64,000 nucleotides of DNA. Origin: Sphingobacterium multivorum (GTDB lineage: Bacteria; Bacteroidota; Bacteroidia; Sphingobacteriales; Sphingobacteriaceae). The notes under the pieces were generated by a model that saw only the letters and a program-made list of their open reading frames with translations, was not told where the DNA came from and ran no database searches. The translations under genes and the position numbers were made by a program. How positions within the stretch are numbered: the first letter of the stretch is position 1; every line of letters starts with the position of its first letter. The stretch is from contig NZ_CP154261.1 of assembly GCF_039511225.1 (NCBI RefSeq), positions 496,001 through 560,000 on the forward strand, in the 5' to 3' direction. Shown here one piece after another: positions 45,823-53,870 of the stretch.

Positions 45823-46513
45823 TATTTAATTTTCTTTTTAGTTCTTCTAATTCGTTGTTGACGGCTTCAGACCCGCCTATGGTCTCGTTGATCTCATCAA
45901 CTTTACTTTTGTTACCTAGTGCAATCTCACCATAGGCCTTTGCTAGTGCTTCATCTTCTTCGACTTTCTCTTTCATACGTTCTAACATGGAAATCGTACT
46001 ATTGGAATCGATATTAGCGAGCTGACGATTGACCATTTTAGCTGCGTTGGATACCTTTACACGTGCCTTTAAAGTAGAGAGTTCACCTTCCCATTTCGAT
46101 ATATTGAATTTGAGAATGTCTACATTTTTGTGTAGCTCATCCGCTGAACTTTGATGAATCACGGCTTGTTTCTCCAATTCACCAGCTTCGATTAATAACT
46201 GTTTTTTCAACAACAGCGCTTCCTTTGCAAGACCTTCTGCCTTTTCTGTCGTTAATTCTCCCTTTTGTGCTTTTTGGAGTAATAGAATAGCTTTGTTTTC
46301 GAATTCATTGGCTTCTTCTTTTTTCTTTTCACCATTGTTTTGGGTACGTATGGCTAACGCTTTAACTTTAGCATAGGCTTCTAACGATTGTTCCAGGTCC
46401 TCTTTCATCTCACGGATACCCTGTTCCGTCATTTTGATGGGGTCTTCCATTTTGTCCACGACTGCGTGGATCTCGGCTTGACCAATTCTGAAAATTCTCT
46501 TAAAAATATTCAT
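45806..46513 (-). CDS. pspA: PspA/IM30 (Vipp1) family membrane-stress protein
   Basis: A 235-residue coiled-coil protein. The N-terminus MNIFKRIFRIGQAEIHAVVDKMEDPIKM is the amphipathic helix and hinge that bind stressed membranes, and LEQSLEAYAKVKALAIRTQNN to KMVNRQLANIDSNSTISMLERMKEKVEE is the long helical hairpin of the ESCRT-III-like fold. The family forms rods or rings that seal leaking inner membrane. It starts 4 bases after the YbjN-like gene stop and heads, with it, the operon to the flotillin and giant ATPase. Confidence 0.92.
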   Translation of the reverse strand: MNIFKRIFRIGQAEIHAVVDKMEDPIKMTEQGIREMKEDLEQSLEAYAKVKALAIRTQNNGEKKKEEANEFENKAILLLQKAQKGELTTEKAEGLAKEALLLKKQLLIEAGELEKQAVIHQSSADELHKNVDILKFNISKWEGELSTLKARVKVSNAAKMVNRQLANIDSNSTISMLERMKEKVEEDEALAKAYGEIALGNKSKVDEINETIGGSEAVNNELEELKRKLNNDEKI

Positions 46514-46517
46514 TATT

Positions 46518-46907
46518 CTATAATTTTGAAAAACTTATTAACTGATTATAATATTCACTCATCAAAAGACTCAGCGAATTAATGGCTGCATCAAACTCAT
46601 TCTGATCGAGATTATGTATTTGTAAGGTATACCGAAATATAACTTTGGTACCATCTTCTGTTAATGCAAACCCACCGTGTATAATATCTCTATTCTTTAT
46701 CAATAGTGATTTGAACATATCCATGGTGTCATTGCTGATTGTAAAAAGATATTGCTCAAAAATCAGGATGGGTTGGGCAATGCCTACAATCAGGTTACGG
46801 ATTCCGTCGTCTTCATTTTCGATGACGAAGATTCCTTCTTTTGTATCCTTATGGGTGATGGTGTAACCGATATTGGCGATATAATTTTCAATTTTTGAGA
46901 AGTACAT
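46518..46907 (-). CDS. YbjN-like (type III secretion chaperone fold) protein
   Basis: A 129-residue protein from the ATG at 46907; a longer reading would run through the divergent promoter. The sequence (IANIGYTITHKDTKEGIFVIENED, then FEQYLFTISNDTMDMFKSLLIKNRDIIHGGFALTED) fits the alpha/beta fold of YbjN/Tir-chaperone-like proteins. In E. coli a small protein of another family (YjfI) also precedes a PspA paralogue. Its function is unknown; it may regulate or hold PspA. It is the first gene of the operon, divergent from the XRE regulator. Confidence 0.7.
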   Translation of the reverse strand: MYFSKIENYIANIGYTITHKDTKEGIFVIENEDDGIRNLIVGIAQPILIFEQYLFTISNDTMDMFKSLLIKNRDIIHGGFALTEDGTKVIFRYTLQIHNLDQNEFDAAINSLSLLMSEYYNQLISFSKL

Positions 46908-46958
46908 AATCAAGTTTTTTATATATTGCACATATTCTTTGCATAAAGGTAATAAAAA

Positions 46959-46975
46959 TGCAAAAATATTTTGCA
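46959..46975. promoter_or_regulatory. Palindromic operator candidate between the PspA operon and its divergent regulator
   Basis: TGCAAAA-ATA-TTTTGCA is a perfect 7-bp dyad. It lies 23 bases before the XRE gene and 51 bases before the YbjN-like gene. Further TTGCA half-sites occur at 46926 and 46949. The position suits a regulator controlling both directions. Confidence 0.55.
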
Positions 46976-46998
46976 ATAAATATTCAATTTTTTTTAAA

Positions 46999-47658
46999 AT
47001 GAGCAACGTAGGCAACAATATTAAGAAATTAAGAAAAGTGAAAGGAATGAGTCAACAGGCATTTGGGGATATTTTTAATCTTACTAGAGGTAATATTTCG
47101 TCCTACGAAGAAATGCGCGCAGAGCCAAAAATTGAGATTGTTCTGAAGATTGCAAATTATTTTGGCATTCCTGTGCAGCATCTTATTGAAAAAAATCTAT
47201 CTGTCAATGAAATTCTTAATTTCAATGATTATTTTGATCCAAATGTTTCTCTTATTGGACGTAAAAGATTGTTACAAATCCCGCTGCTGGAACGAGATGG
47301 TATTTTTGAGGCGGGTAGTCATTTTTCGAAATTAGAAGAGCTTCCGATAATTGAATTTCCTTTGCAAAGTAGGAACCGCCTCATCGCAATCGAATACGCT
47401 GACGCTATTCCGGTGCCGAGTGATTTTTTGGCTGGCCCTCAATCCATTTTATTTTTTGAAGAGGTAGATGTTCAGAGCCTACATACGTTGGATAAAGCAT
47501 TTGGTTTGTATTTTTCCGAAGAAGAGTTCTTTATTGGAAAATACAGTTTGCAGGAAAAGGAGATTAGTTTAGCCTTAAATGCCTGGAAGAAGATTGATCT
47601 CACTATGGGGGAAAAAGCATATTTCTGGAAATTGTATGGTAGGTTTGAGCGAATCTAA
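46999..47658 (+). CDS. XRE-family regulator with C-terminal repressor-like domain
   Basis: A 219-residue protein from the ATG at 46999. Residues about 5-60 are a Cro/C1-type HTH (NIKKLRKVKGMSQQAFGDIFNLTRGNISSYE). Residues about 90-219 resemble the dimerisation part of S24/LexA-type repressors (IPLLERDGIF, EYADAIPVPSDFLAGPQSILFFEE), though no Ser-Lys peptidase pair is obvious. It is transcribed divergently from the PspA/flotillin operon with a 91-base shared promoter region, so it is the likely regulator of that operon. Confidence 0.85.
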   Translation: MSNVGNNIKKLRKVKGMSQQAFGDIFNLTRGNISSYEEMRAEPKIEIVLKIANYFGIPVQHLIEKNLSVNEILNFNDYFDPNVSLIGRKRLLQIPLLERDGIFEAGSHFSKLEELPIIEFPLQSRNRLIAIEYADAIPVPSDFLAGPQSILFFEEVDVQSLHTLDKAFGLYFSEEEFFIGKYSLQEKEISLALNAWKKIDLTMGEKAYFWKLYGRFERI

Positions 47659-47760
47659 TTGCGCGGAACTTTTTCCTATTGTTTATTCTGTTTTGCCGGT
47701 ATCGGGCGTATTTCCATGTTGTTATCATATCCATGGTTAATTACGTAATTGCAGTCCACT

Positions 47761-47845
47761 TACAAGGTATTAACAAGGGGTTTGCAGGGGTTTACCCTTG
47801 TTATACCCCTGTTATACCCCTGTTAACCCCTTGTAATACCCCTAA
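47761..47845. repeat. Intergenic palindromic array of 11-mer (TACCCCTGTTA) units
   Basis: Five near-copies of TACCCCTGTTA on the plus strand with period 10 to 11, preceded by two copies in the opposite direction (ACAAGGGGTT, GCAGGGGTTT). The outer parts GGTATTAACAAGGGGTT and AACCCCTTGTAATACC pair over 16 bases with one bulge. The minus strand has five runs of three or four G. It lies in a 465-base gap that otherwise holds only a GTAACGTTAC palindrome near 47985 and no credible gene. Confidence 0.7.
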
Positions 47846-48123
47846 TATATACGGCCTTGGAGTTGATCTGATGTGGACTTGCCTACAAGAAAAGAAGACT
47901 CCTAAATCAGGCCTGCAGAATGTGAGTGTCCACAAAAAATTTCGTAGAGTCGGGCATTGTAATTAAATTAGTTCGATAATAAAGTAACGTTACAAAAAGG
48001 TAGGGTTGTGATTAAGATGATGGTGAACTTGTCGATCCGATAAAACTAGAGTGATTTATTTAGTTTTAGAACAACACGCATAAACGGATAAATGACCAGA
48101 CATAAAAAACTAAATTTAAATAA

Positions 48124-48531
48124 ATGAAGAAAGTAGCCTTATCAGCATTAATTGCTGGATTTTTTGTTATTTCCTGCAATAATTCCACGACTAAAAAAGT
48201 CGACGTAAAAGATACAACTGCCGCTATTGACTTAAAAAAAGATACGGCCGAAACGTCGGCAGAAAATAGCGGTGGCGAAGTGCCAATACCGAAATTTAGT
48301 TCTGCTGAAACACAAAAATTGGCGGAGGATTACACAAAATATATTAAAGAATTTATCGCTGTTGCTAAAAGCGGCGATGTTGTTAAGCTTAAGGAGCTTG
48401 CGGCGAAGCGACAGGAATGGGCGACCAAAGAAACTGAAGCTGTTGCTAAGTTTACGCCAGAAGATGCTAAATTATGGAAGGCTTATGCAGAGAACCTAGG
48501 AAGAGCGTTGACTGCAAGCCTGACAAAATAA
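48124..48531 (+). CDS. Small hypothetical lipoprotein
   Basis: A 135-residue protein with a signal peptide ending in a lipobox (FFVISC, Cys18), so it is probably anchored in the outer membrane or facing the periplasm. A Thr/Lys/Asp-rich linker is followed by a helical domain (SAETQKLAEDYTKYIKEFIAVAKSGDVVKLKELAAKRQEW) with no recognised function. Similar small lipoproteins are frequent in Sphingobacteriaceae. Confidence 0.8.
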   Translation: MKKVALSALIAGFFVISCNNSTTKKVDVKDTTAAIDLKKDTAETSAENSGGEVPIPKFSSAETQKLAEDYTKYIKEFIAVAKSGDVVKLKELAAKRQEWATKETEAVAKFTPEDAKLWKAYAENLGRALTASLTK

Positions 48532-48546
48532 GTTGGAAACAATCGA

Positions 48547-48574
48547 CGAGGTAGGGGCTTGAAAACCTACCTCG
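48547..48574. terminator. Hairpin between the lipoprotein gene and ssb
   Basis: CGAGGTAGG pairs with CCTACCTCG with a 10-base loop between two convergent genes. There is no T run, so it is a weak or atypical terminator. Confidence 0.5.
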
Positions 48575-48583
48575 CTGATCATA

Positions 48584-48979
48584 CTAGAAGGGCAGATCAT
48601 CTTCATTTTCATCTGGAGGTGTTGGAATGTCTTCTTTAGCACCGTTCGAATCAGATAAAATCATGAAATTATCTACTTTAATTTCTGTGACATATTGTTT
48701 TACCCCATCTGCGTTCTCATAGTTACGATAGGTGAGTTTGCCTTCAACCATGAGTTTGGTCCCACGTTGGCATTTCTTTTCAATGGTATTGTTTTGCTTA
48801 CCCCAAACCACGAGTGTATGCCATTGAACTTCTTCAACCCATTCACCGGCTTTGTTCTTGAAAAGATCATTGGTGGCGAGACGTAATATGGAGTAATTGG
48901 TGCCAGTGGAAGTTGTTTTGATTAACGGGTCGTTTCCTAAATGCCCAACCAATTGTACTTTGTTGCGTAATGTGCTCAT
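48584..48979 (-). CDS. ssb: Single-stranded DNA-binding protein
   Basis: A 131-residue OB-fold protein that coats single-stranded DNA in replication and repair. The N-terminal MSTLRNKVQLVGHLGNDPLIK, the WHTLVVWGKQ strand and GTKLMVEGKLTYRNYE are typical. The short acidic tail ends DENEDDLPF, the partner-binding tip. Bacteroidota often carry more than one ssb; whether this is the main copy cannot be told here. Confidence 0.94.
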   Translation of the reverse strand: MSTLRNKVQLVGHLGNDPLIKTTSTGTNYSILRLATNDLFKNKAGEWVEEVQWHTLVVWGKQNNTIEKKCQRGTKLMVEGKLTYRNYENADGVKQYVTEIKVDNFMILSDSNGAKEDIPTPPDENEDDLPF

Positions 48980-49080
48980 GTGTCTAATTTTTAAAAGTTT
49001 TTAATAATTCTTATTTTAGTTGATGGTCATTGGCTATGAATGCCCAATGATCTTAAGCAAAGGTGGGGCGGGGAAATAAT

Positions 49081-49142
49081 TATAGTCGTCTATTTACCAT
49101 TTGTATTCGACTATAGTCGATTGTAACCGTTTGTTGTCGTTT
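49081..49142. repeat. Two tandem 31-base copies between ssb and a zinc-finger-like gene
   Basis: Copy 1 (49081-49111) and copy 2 (49112-49142) both begin TATAGTCG and share the pattern ACCrTTTGT and a TCG near the end. Their junction makes a perfect 12-base palindrome, CGACTATAGTCG (49108-49119). The array ends 11 bases before the downstream start codon, so it may be an operator for that gene. Confidence 0.55.
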
Positions 49143-49153
49143 AATCTTCCGTT

Positions 49154-49519
49154 ATGAGTGCTGTCGAAAAAGTCTGCCTTGAATGTGGCAAAGTAATATA
49201 TGGCCGTTCGGACAAGCGATTTTGTGATGATGCTTGCCGGAACGCCTATAACAATAAATTAAATAGCGACCAGACCAATCTGGTGCGCAATGTGAATAAT
49301 ATCCTACGAAAAAACCGCCGTATTTTATTAGATGCGTTGAGTGGGGAGGGTATGGTGAAGATACAACGGGAAAAGTTAAAGCGGTTGGGATTTGATTTTA
49401 AGTTTCATACACATACTTTTTCCAATAACAAGGGGCAGACCTATAGCTTTATTTACGAAACAGGCTATCTGTTGTTGGAGAATGATTGGGTATTGATTGT
49501 TCAAAAGAAACCGCTGTGA
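49154..49519 (+). CDS. Hypothetical protein with N-terminal zinc-finger-like cysteines
   Basis: A 121-residue protein. The first 28 residues hold CLECGK and RFCDDACRNAYNN, a CxxC...CxxxC pattern that suggests a bound zinc. The C-terminal part (NILRKNRRILLDAL to NDWVLIVQKKPL) looks like a small alpha/beta domain. No function is recognised; it may bind DNA. The start lies just after a tandem repeat, and it diverges from ssb. Confidence 0.78.
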   Translation: MSAVEKVCLECGKVIYGRSDKRFCDDACRNAYNNKLNSDQTNLVRNVNNILRKNRRILLDALSGEGMVKIQREKLKRLGFDFKFHTHTFSNNKGQTYSFIYETGYLLLENDWVLIVQKKPL

Positions 49520-49550
49520 TGTTGATCGCAACATGTTCATTTGTATTGGT

Positions 49551-50141
49551 TTAGTTTGCAGAACTGAGCTTGGCTTTTCTTATTGCAATATAATTAAAAA
49601 TAGTAAACGTTAGAATCAATATGTAATAGCATACTGGGATGAGTAAAAAATAGGCGCTATTAAAGATATTGGTTAAAAAAGACGGTAGTGCAATTTTAAA
49701 AAAATCTGCAAGAATGATATAGCCGATGAAACTTCCGAGAAAAAATAGTCCAACAGCGTGTATTACAATTATTTTTTTTAGGTGCTTACTGTATAAGGCG
49801 TCTTTATTTTGTTTCGTATAACCCATAATTGCTGGGACCAATAACCCGAATAATGGATTGACCAAAAAGGTGAGCGATGCTAAATATAGCGCTTTAATAC
49901 TTCCTGTTTGATTGTTGTCGATACTGATTTGATTTACATTTGGCATAATGAGTTGTTCTAATGGTATTTCCAAAATTTGACTGATCTGTTTGAGACTAAA
50001 TCCACTGATTTCTTCCGTGCCTTTTTCTATGCGTTGCACTGTTCTTAGCGATACCCCCGCTTGATCGGCGAGTTCCTGCTGCGTTAGTCCCTTACGTTTT
50101 CTTGCTAGTTTGATTAATTGATTAGCTGATTGACTTTCCAT
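49551..50141 (-). CDS. XRE-family HTH protein with membrane helices
   Basis: A 196-residue protein. Residues about 6-62 are a Cro/C1 HTH (LIKLARKRKGLTQQELADQAGVSLRTVQRIE). About four hydrophobic segments follow between residues 85 and 190, so it is a membrane-bound regulator or sensor. This domain pair is common in Bacteroidota; targets are unknown. It is divergent from a short ORF and a TPR gene. Confidence 0.88.
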   Translation of the reverse strand: MESQSANQLIKLARKRKGLTQQELADQAGVSLRTVQRIEKGTEEISGFSLKQISQILEIPLEQLIMPNVNQISIDNNQTGSIKALYLASLTFLVNPLFGLLVPAIMGYTKQNKDALYSKHLKKIIVIHAVGLFFLGSFIGYIILADFFKIALPSFLTNIFNSAYFLLIPVCYYILILTFTIFNYIAIRKAKLSSAN

Positions 50142-50310
50142 GGTTCAAAGATGGGGAAATAGTCGCTTAAGTTTAGTGAAATTGATGCGACAATAATATG
50201 CCAATATCGTGCTGAACAATATAACAGATTAATAATCAAAAGTTTTTGGAATTTGGTAAATATTTTGAATCTTTGCAATTCAATAGAGTAATTAATAAAA
50301 ACGGAAGAAT

Positions 50311-50391
50311 ATGTTTGCAATATTAGAAAATCCCGCTTCGTCCACTGAGAAGATTCTCGGGAATATTCTTCGGAATACGGCCCTTTCCTAA
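50311..50391 (+). CDS. Possible 26-residue peptide upstream of the TPR gene
   Basis: ATG at 50311 opens a 26-codon frame starting MFAILENPASSTEKI and ending at TAA at 50391. A TATTTTGAATCTTTG-like stretch about 50 bases upstream could be a promoter. There is no leader-peptide codon run and no recognised family. The evidence is only an intact frame in an otherwise empty 297-base gap. Confidence 0.25.
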   Translation: MFAILENPASSTEKILGNILRNTALS

Positions 50392-50450
50392 TCTTCTTCT
50401 TAATACGTTAAGTAACTTAGGTTGATATTGGCTAAAACGTGGCGCTCGAA

Positions 50451-51092
50451 ATGGTAGTCCACTTTTCCAATATGCTTAGCTTATTCAGGAGTTTTAAAAA
50501 TCCAGTTACTTTCAACGTTATCGTGAAAGCTGGATATGAATATTATGTTTTAGAAAATTTTATGAATTCAGTAAATAAATATGTCCTTCAGGCGCTGGAT
50601 AACTATCCGATGTATTTGGAGGAGACCATGGAATCCTTATCCTATGCGCTATCCTATGATGAGTCCAATACAATGGCGCTGTGTTTGATGGGAAGAGTTC
50701 ATGCCGAACAGCTATTGGACTATGAGCAGGCAAAAAGGTATTTCCAGGAAGCTTTGGTGCATAATGTGCAGGCACTGGAAGTATATCCTTATTTCATTCA
50801 GACATTGATTGATATGGGGGAGTATGAAGCTGCAAAAAAGACGATCAAATTTGCTTTGACACTTCCGGCCATGCCCTTGACAGGAATCTGGATCAAGAAA
50901 GCACTTCTATTTGAAAAAATGAGAAAATACAAAAAGGCATTGAAGGCGTTAAAAAAGGCTAAACTTGAAAATGTTGACCTCGATTTTTCGTCAAGCCTGA
51001 AGGCGATTGAAGATCGGATTAAAGGAAAACAGGAAATTAAGAACGGGAAAGAAAAGGAAAACAAGAAAGAACGGAAGAGCAGCCGAAAATAA
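50451..51092 (+). CDS. TPR-repeat hypothetical protein with basic C-terminus
   Basis: A protein of about 213 residues from the first ATG (50451; a GTG at 50439 is an alternative, and the true start may be later). TPR-like helix pairs cover about 60-165 (MESLSYALSYDESNTMALCLMGRVHAEQLLDYEQAKRYFQEAL). The last 30 residues are almost all Lys, Glu, Arg and Asn. No signal peptide is seen. The function is unknown. Confidence 0.7.
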   Translation: MVVHFSNMLSLFRSFKNPVTFNVIVKAGYEYYVLENFMNSVNKYVLQALDNYPMYLEETMESLSYALSYDESNTMALCLMGRVHAEQLLDYEQAKRYFQEALVHNVQALEVYPYFIQTLIDMGEYEAAKKTIKFALTLPAMPLTGIWIKKALLFEKMRKYKKALKALKKAKLENVDLDFSSSLKAIEDRIKGKQEIKNGKEKENKKERKSSRK

Positions 51093-51142
51093 TCTCACCT
51101 TATTCGGATAACAGTTTTTATTTTGAACGAAGCCCAATAAAG

Positions 51143-51175
51143 AAGCCCTAGCTGAAATTTCAGCTAGGGCTTTAT
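51143..51175. terminator. Terminator between the TPR gene and metE
   Basis: AAGCCCTAGCTGAAA pairs perfectly with TTTCAGCTAGGGCTT. It lies between convergent genes and reads in both directions with short T tracts. Confidence 0.8.
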
Positions 51176-51190
51176 CAATATAGTTAAGAA

Positions 51191-53503
51191 TTATTCTGCT
51201 CTTAAGATTTTTGCAGCCTCAACCATCGACTCTAAAGCCGCTTTGGTCTCTGGCCAAGCACGAGTTTTCAAACCACAGTCAGGGTTAACCCAAAGTTGTT
51301 CTGCTGGAACTACTGCTTTTGCTTTGCGCAATAGATCTACCATCTCATCTTTGCTTGGAACACGTGGTGAGTGAATGTCATAAACACCTGGACCAATATC
51401 ATTTGGATATTTGAAATCACCGGCGAAAGCATTCAATAATTTCATTTGAGAACGTGAAGTCTCAATCGTGATAACGTCGGCATCCATTGCAGCGATATCT
51501 TCGATCACATTATTGAACTCAGAATAACACATGTGTGTGTGAATCTGTGTATCGTCTTCAACATTTGATGAAGAAACACGGAAAGCACGTACTGCCCAGT
51601 TCAAGTAATCTTTTTGATCAGCTTTACGTAGCGGTAATCCTTCACGGATAGCTGGTTCATCGATTTGTATGATTTTGATACCTGCTTTTTCCAAGGCTTG
51701 TACTTCATCCAAGATCGCCAATGCAATTTGGTAAGTCGTTGTCGAGCGCGGTTGATCGTTACGTACGAAAGACCATTGTAAAATTGTTACAGGACCAGTC
51801 AACATACCTTTAACCGGACGATTTGTCAATGATTGTGCATATGAAGACCAACGGACAGTCATATCTTCAGGACGGTATACGTCACCATAGATAATCGGAG
51901 GTTTTACACAACGTGAACCGTAAGATTGTACCCAACCATTTTGTGTGAATGCGTAACCAGCCAATTGTTCACCGAAGTATTCAACCATGTCATTACGTTC
52001 GAATTCGCCGTGTACTAATACGTCGATATCCAATTGCTCTTGAAGACGGATGGTATTTTCTGTTTCTTCTGCGATTGCTTTATCGTATTCTGCCTGCGTA
52101 ATAGCACCCTTTTTCAGGTCTGCTCTCCATTTACGAACATCTTTCGTTTGTGGGAATGAACCGATAGTTGTGGTCGGGAATGCCGGTAAGTTGAATTTTG
52201 CTTGTTGCGCCGCTTTACGCTCAGCAAATGCTGAAGTACGTTTTGCATCGTCATCAGTGATATTGCTTGTACGTGTTTTGACCTCTGGTTTGTGGATCAA
52301 TGGAGAGGTACGACGGCTTTCAGCAGCCGCTTTGTTCGCTTCGAAGCGTTTTGCTGTTTCAGCGTCAACTTCACCTTCCGCTAGTACGGCTAAATCTTTT
52401 ACTTCAGCTAATTTTTGTTTAGCAAATGCTAACCAGTTTTTTACTTCAGCCGGTAGCGATTGCTCATTGTGTTCATTGTCCAAGTCAAAAGGAACGTGCA
52501 GCAGTGATGAAGAAGGAGCTACCCATACACGGTCTTTTCCTAATGCATCAACAGCCTGTTTGATTTTGACCAATGATTTTTCGTAATCATTTTTCCAGAT
52601 GTTACGGCCTTCAACAATACCTAAAGATAATGTTAATGAAGCAGGAACTTTAGCCAATACCGTATCCAATTGGTTTTCACCGCGTACCAGATCCAAATGT
52701 AAAGCATGGATAGGTAAGTTAACTGCGATATCTTCGTTGTCTTTTAAAGCTTCGAAGTAAGTCGTTGCGATTAATTTGATATTTTTTGCTGCTGCAGCTA
52801 ATTTTTCGAAAGTAGGTTGATATAAAGCTTTTACTTTAGCATCTAAATCCAATGCTAAGAAAGGCTCGTCAATCTGAACATATTGTGCACCAGCATCAGC
52901 TAGTTTAGCTAGAATTTGCTCATATACTGGAATAAGTTTATCCAATAAATCGATACGGTCGAAGCCAGCTTCTTTTTCTTTACCGATCAAAAGGTATGTG
53001 ATAGGACCTAATAGAACTGGTTTAGTATCGATGCCCAATGATTTTGCTTCGTTGTATTCATTTAAGAATTTTTCGGAAGTCAATTTGAATTCTTGATCTT
53101 TGGTGAATTCTGGTACCATGTAGTGGTAGTTCGTATCCAACCACTTGGTCATTTCCATTGCAGTCACGTCGATTCCTTCTTGTTGGAAACCGCGTGCCAT
53201 GGCAAAATATAGATCTAAACTGTAATTGTTGTCTACTTTATTCAATAAAGAATGGTAGCGAGCAGGAATTGCACCAACAGTGAGGGTTAAATCCAATACT
53301 TGATCGTAAAAAGAGAAATCATTGGAAGGGATCAAATCTATTCCAGCATCTTTTTGTGTTTTCCAATTGCCTTCACGAATTTTTTTTGCTGTGTCCAATA
53401 ATTCCTCAACAGAAGATTTTTTAGCCCAATAGGCCTCATTGGCTTTTTTCAATTCGCGGAACGCGCCCACACGAGGGTAACCTAAATTGTTAGTCAATAA
53501 CAT
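51191..53503 (-). CDS. metE: Cobalamin-independent methionine synthase MetE
   Basis: A 770-residue zinc enzyme that transfers a methyl group from 5-methyltetrahydropteroyl-triglutamate to homocysteine. The N-terminal barrel starts NNLGYPRVGAFRELKKA. The C-terminal catalytic barrel carries FPTTTIGSFPQT, the zinc ligands in HTHMCYSEF and NPDCGLKTR, and a Glu in GEFERNDMVEYFGE. A SAM riboswitch 80 bases upstream shows repression when S-adenosylmethionine is high. Confidence 0.97.
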   Translation of the reverse strand: MLLTNNLGYPRVGAFRELKKANEAYWAKKSSVEELLDTAKKIREGNWKTQKDAGIDLIPSNDFSFYDQVLDLTLTVGAIPARYHSLLNKVDNNYSLDLYFAMARGFQQEGIDVTAMEMTKWLDTNYHYMVPEFTKDQEFKLTSEKFLNEYNEAKSLGIDTKPVLLGPITYLLIGKEKEAGFDRIDLLDKLIPVYEQILAKLADAGAQYVQIDEPFLALDLDAKVKALYQPTFEKLAAAAKNIKLIATTYFEALKDNEDIAVNLPIHALHLDLVRGENQLDTVLAKVPASLTLSLGIVEGRNIWKNDYEKSLVKIKQAVDALGKDRVWVAPSSSLLHVPFDLDNEHNEQSLPAEVKNWLAFAKQKLAEVKDLAVLAEGEVDAETAKRFEANKAAAESRRTSPLIHKPEVKTRTSNITDDDAKRTSAFAERKAAQQAKFNLPAFPTTTIGSFPQTKDVRKWRADLKKGAITQAEYDKAIAEETENTIRLQEQLDIDVLVHGEFERNDMVEYFGEQLAGYAFTQNGWVQSYGSRCVKPPIIYGDVYRPEDMTVRWSSYAQSLTNRPVKGMLTGPVTILQWSFVRNDQPRSTTTYQIALAILDEVQALEKAGIKIIQIDEPAIREGLPLRKADQKDYLNWAVRAFRVSSSNVEDDTQIHTHMCYSEFNNVIEDIAAMDADVITIETSRSQMKLLNAFAGDFKYPNDIGPGVYDIHSPRVPSKDEMVDLLRKAKAVVPAEQLWVNPDCGLKTRAWPETKAALESMVEAAKILRAE

Positions 53504-53580
53504 AATGAATGTTTTTAATATTTCTTTTTCAACTATATTTCTTGCTAGAGAGAGAAGGACACACTAGAATTTGGTGACTT

Positions 53581-53685
53581 CGGCTTATCATTCCCATATC
53601 AAGTAGGGTAGAATTTAGCACCTTGTCAAGGGACAGGTTGCTAAGGCTTCATCGGGTCTATTCCCTCTGCCTTTCTCTATAAGCG
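53581..53685 (-). promoter_or_regulatory. SAM-I (S-box) riboswitch upstream of metE
   Basis: On the minus strand the P1 stem GCTTAT / ATAAGC encloses GAGGGAATAGACCCGATGAA, GCCTTAGCAACC and AAGGTGCTAAATTC, the conserved S-box core in the right order. It ends 77 bases before the metE start. No clean terminator follows, so the switch may act on translation or by an unrecognised structure. The remaining 53686-53830 holds nothing recognisable. Confidence 0.92.
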
Positions 53686-53831
53686 ACGCTAAGTTAGAAC
53701 ATTTCTTTTTGAAATGCAAATTTTTTATAAAAGTGCGTCAATTTTTTATATTCTACTAAGGATGAAATTGTTTTGTTCTTTTATTTTCATCCACGAATTC
53801 GAGTAAGTCACGCTACAATACGTGTGTAGTA

Positions 53832-53870
53832 TAAAAAGGGGAATGACTATATTTTTCATTCCCCTTTTTT
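53832..53870 (-). terminator. Terminator after the response regulator gene
   Basis: AAAGGGGAATGA pairs with TCATTCCCCTTT, with a T run on the minus-strand side, directly after the stop codon. Confidence 0.85.

Noticed and set aside
47679-47966. 95-codon ORF after the XRE gene
   Set aside because: It runs straight through the palindromic repeat array, so its codons come from the repeat; no domain is recognisable.
52050-52586. 178-codon plus-strand ORF opposite metE
   Set aside because: Antisense to the conserved metE frame and without motifs.
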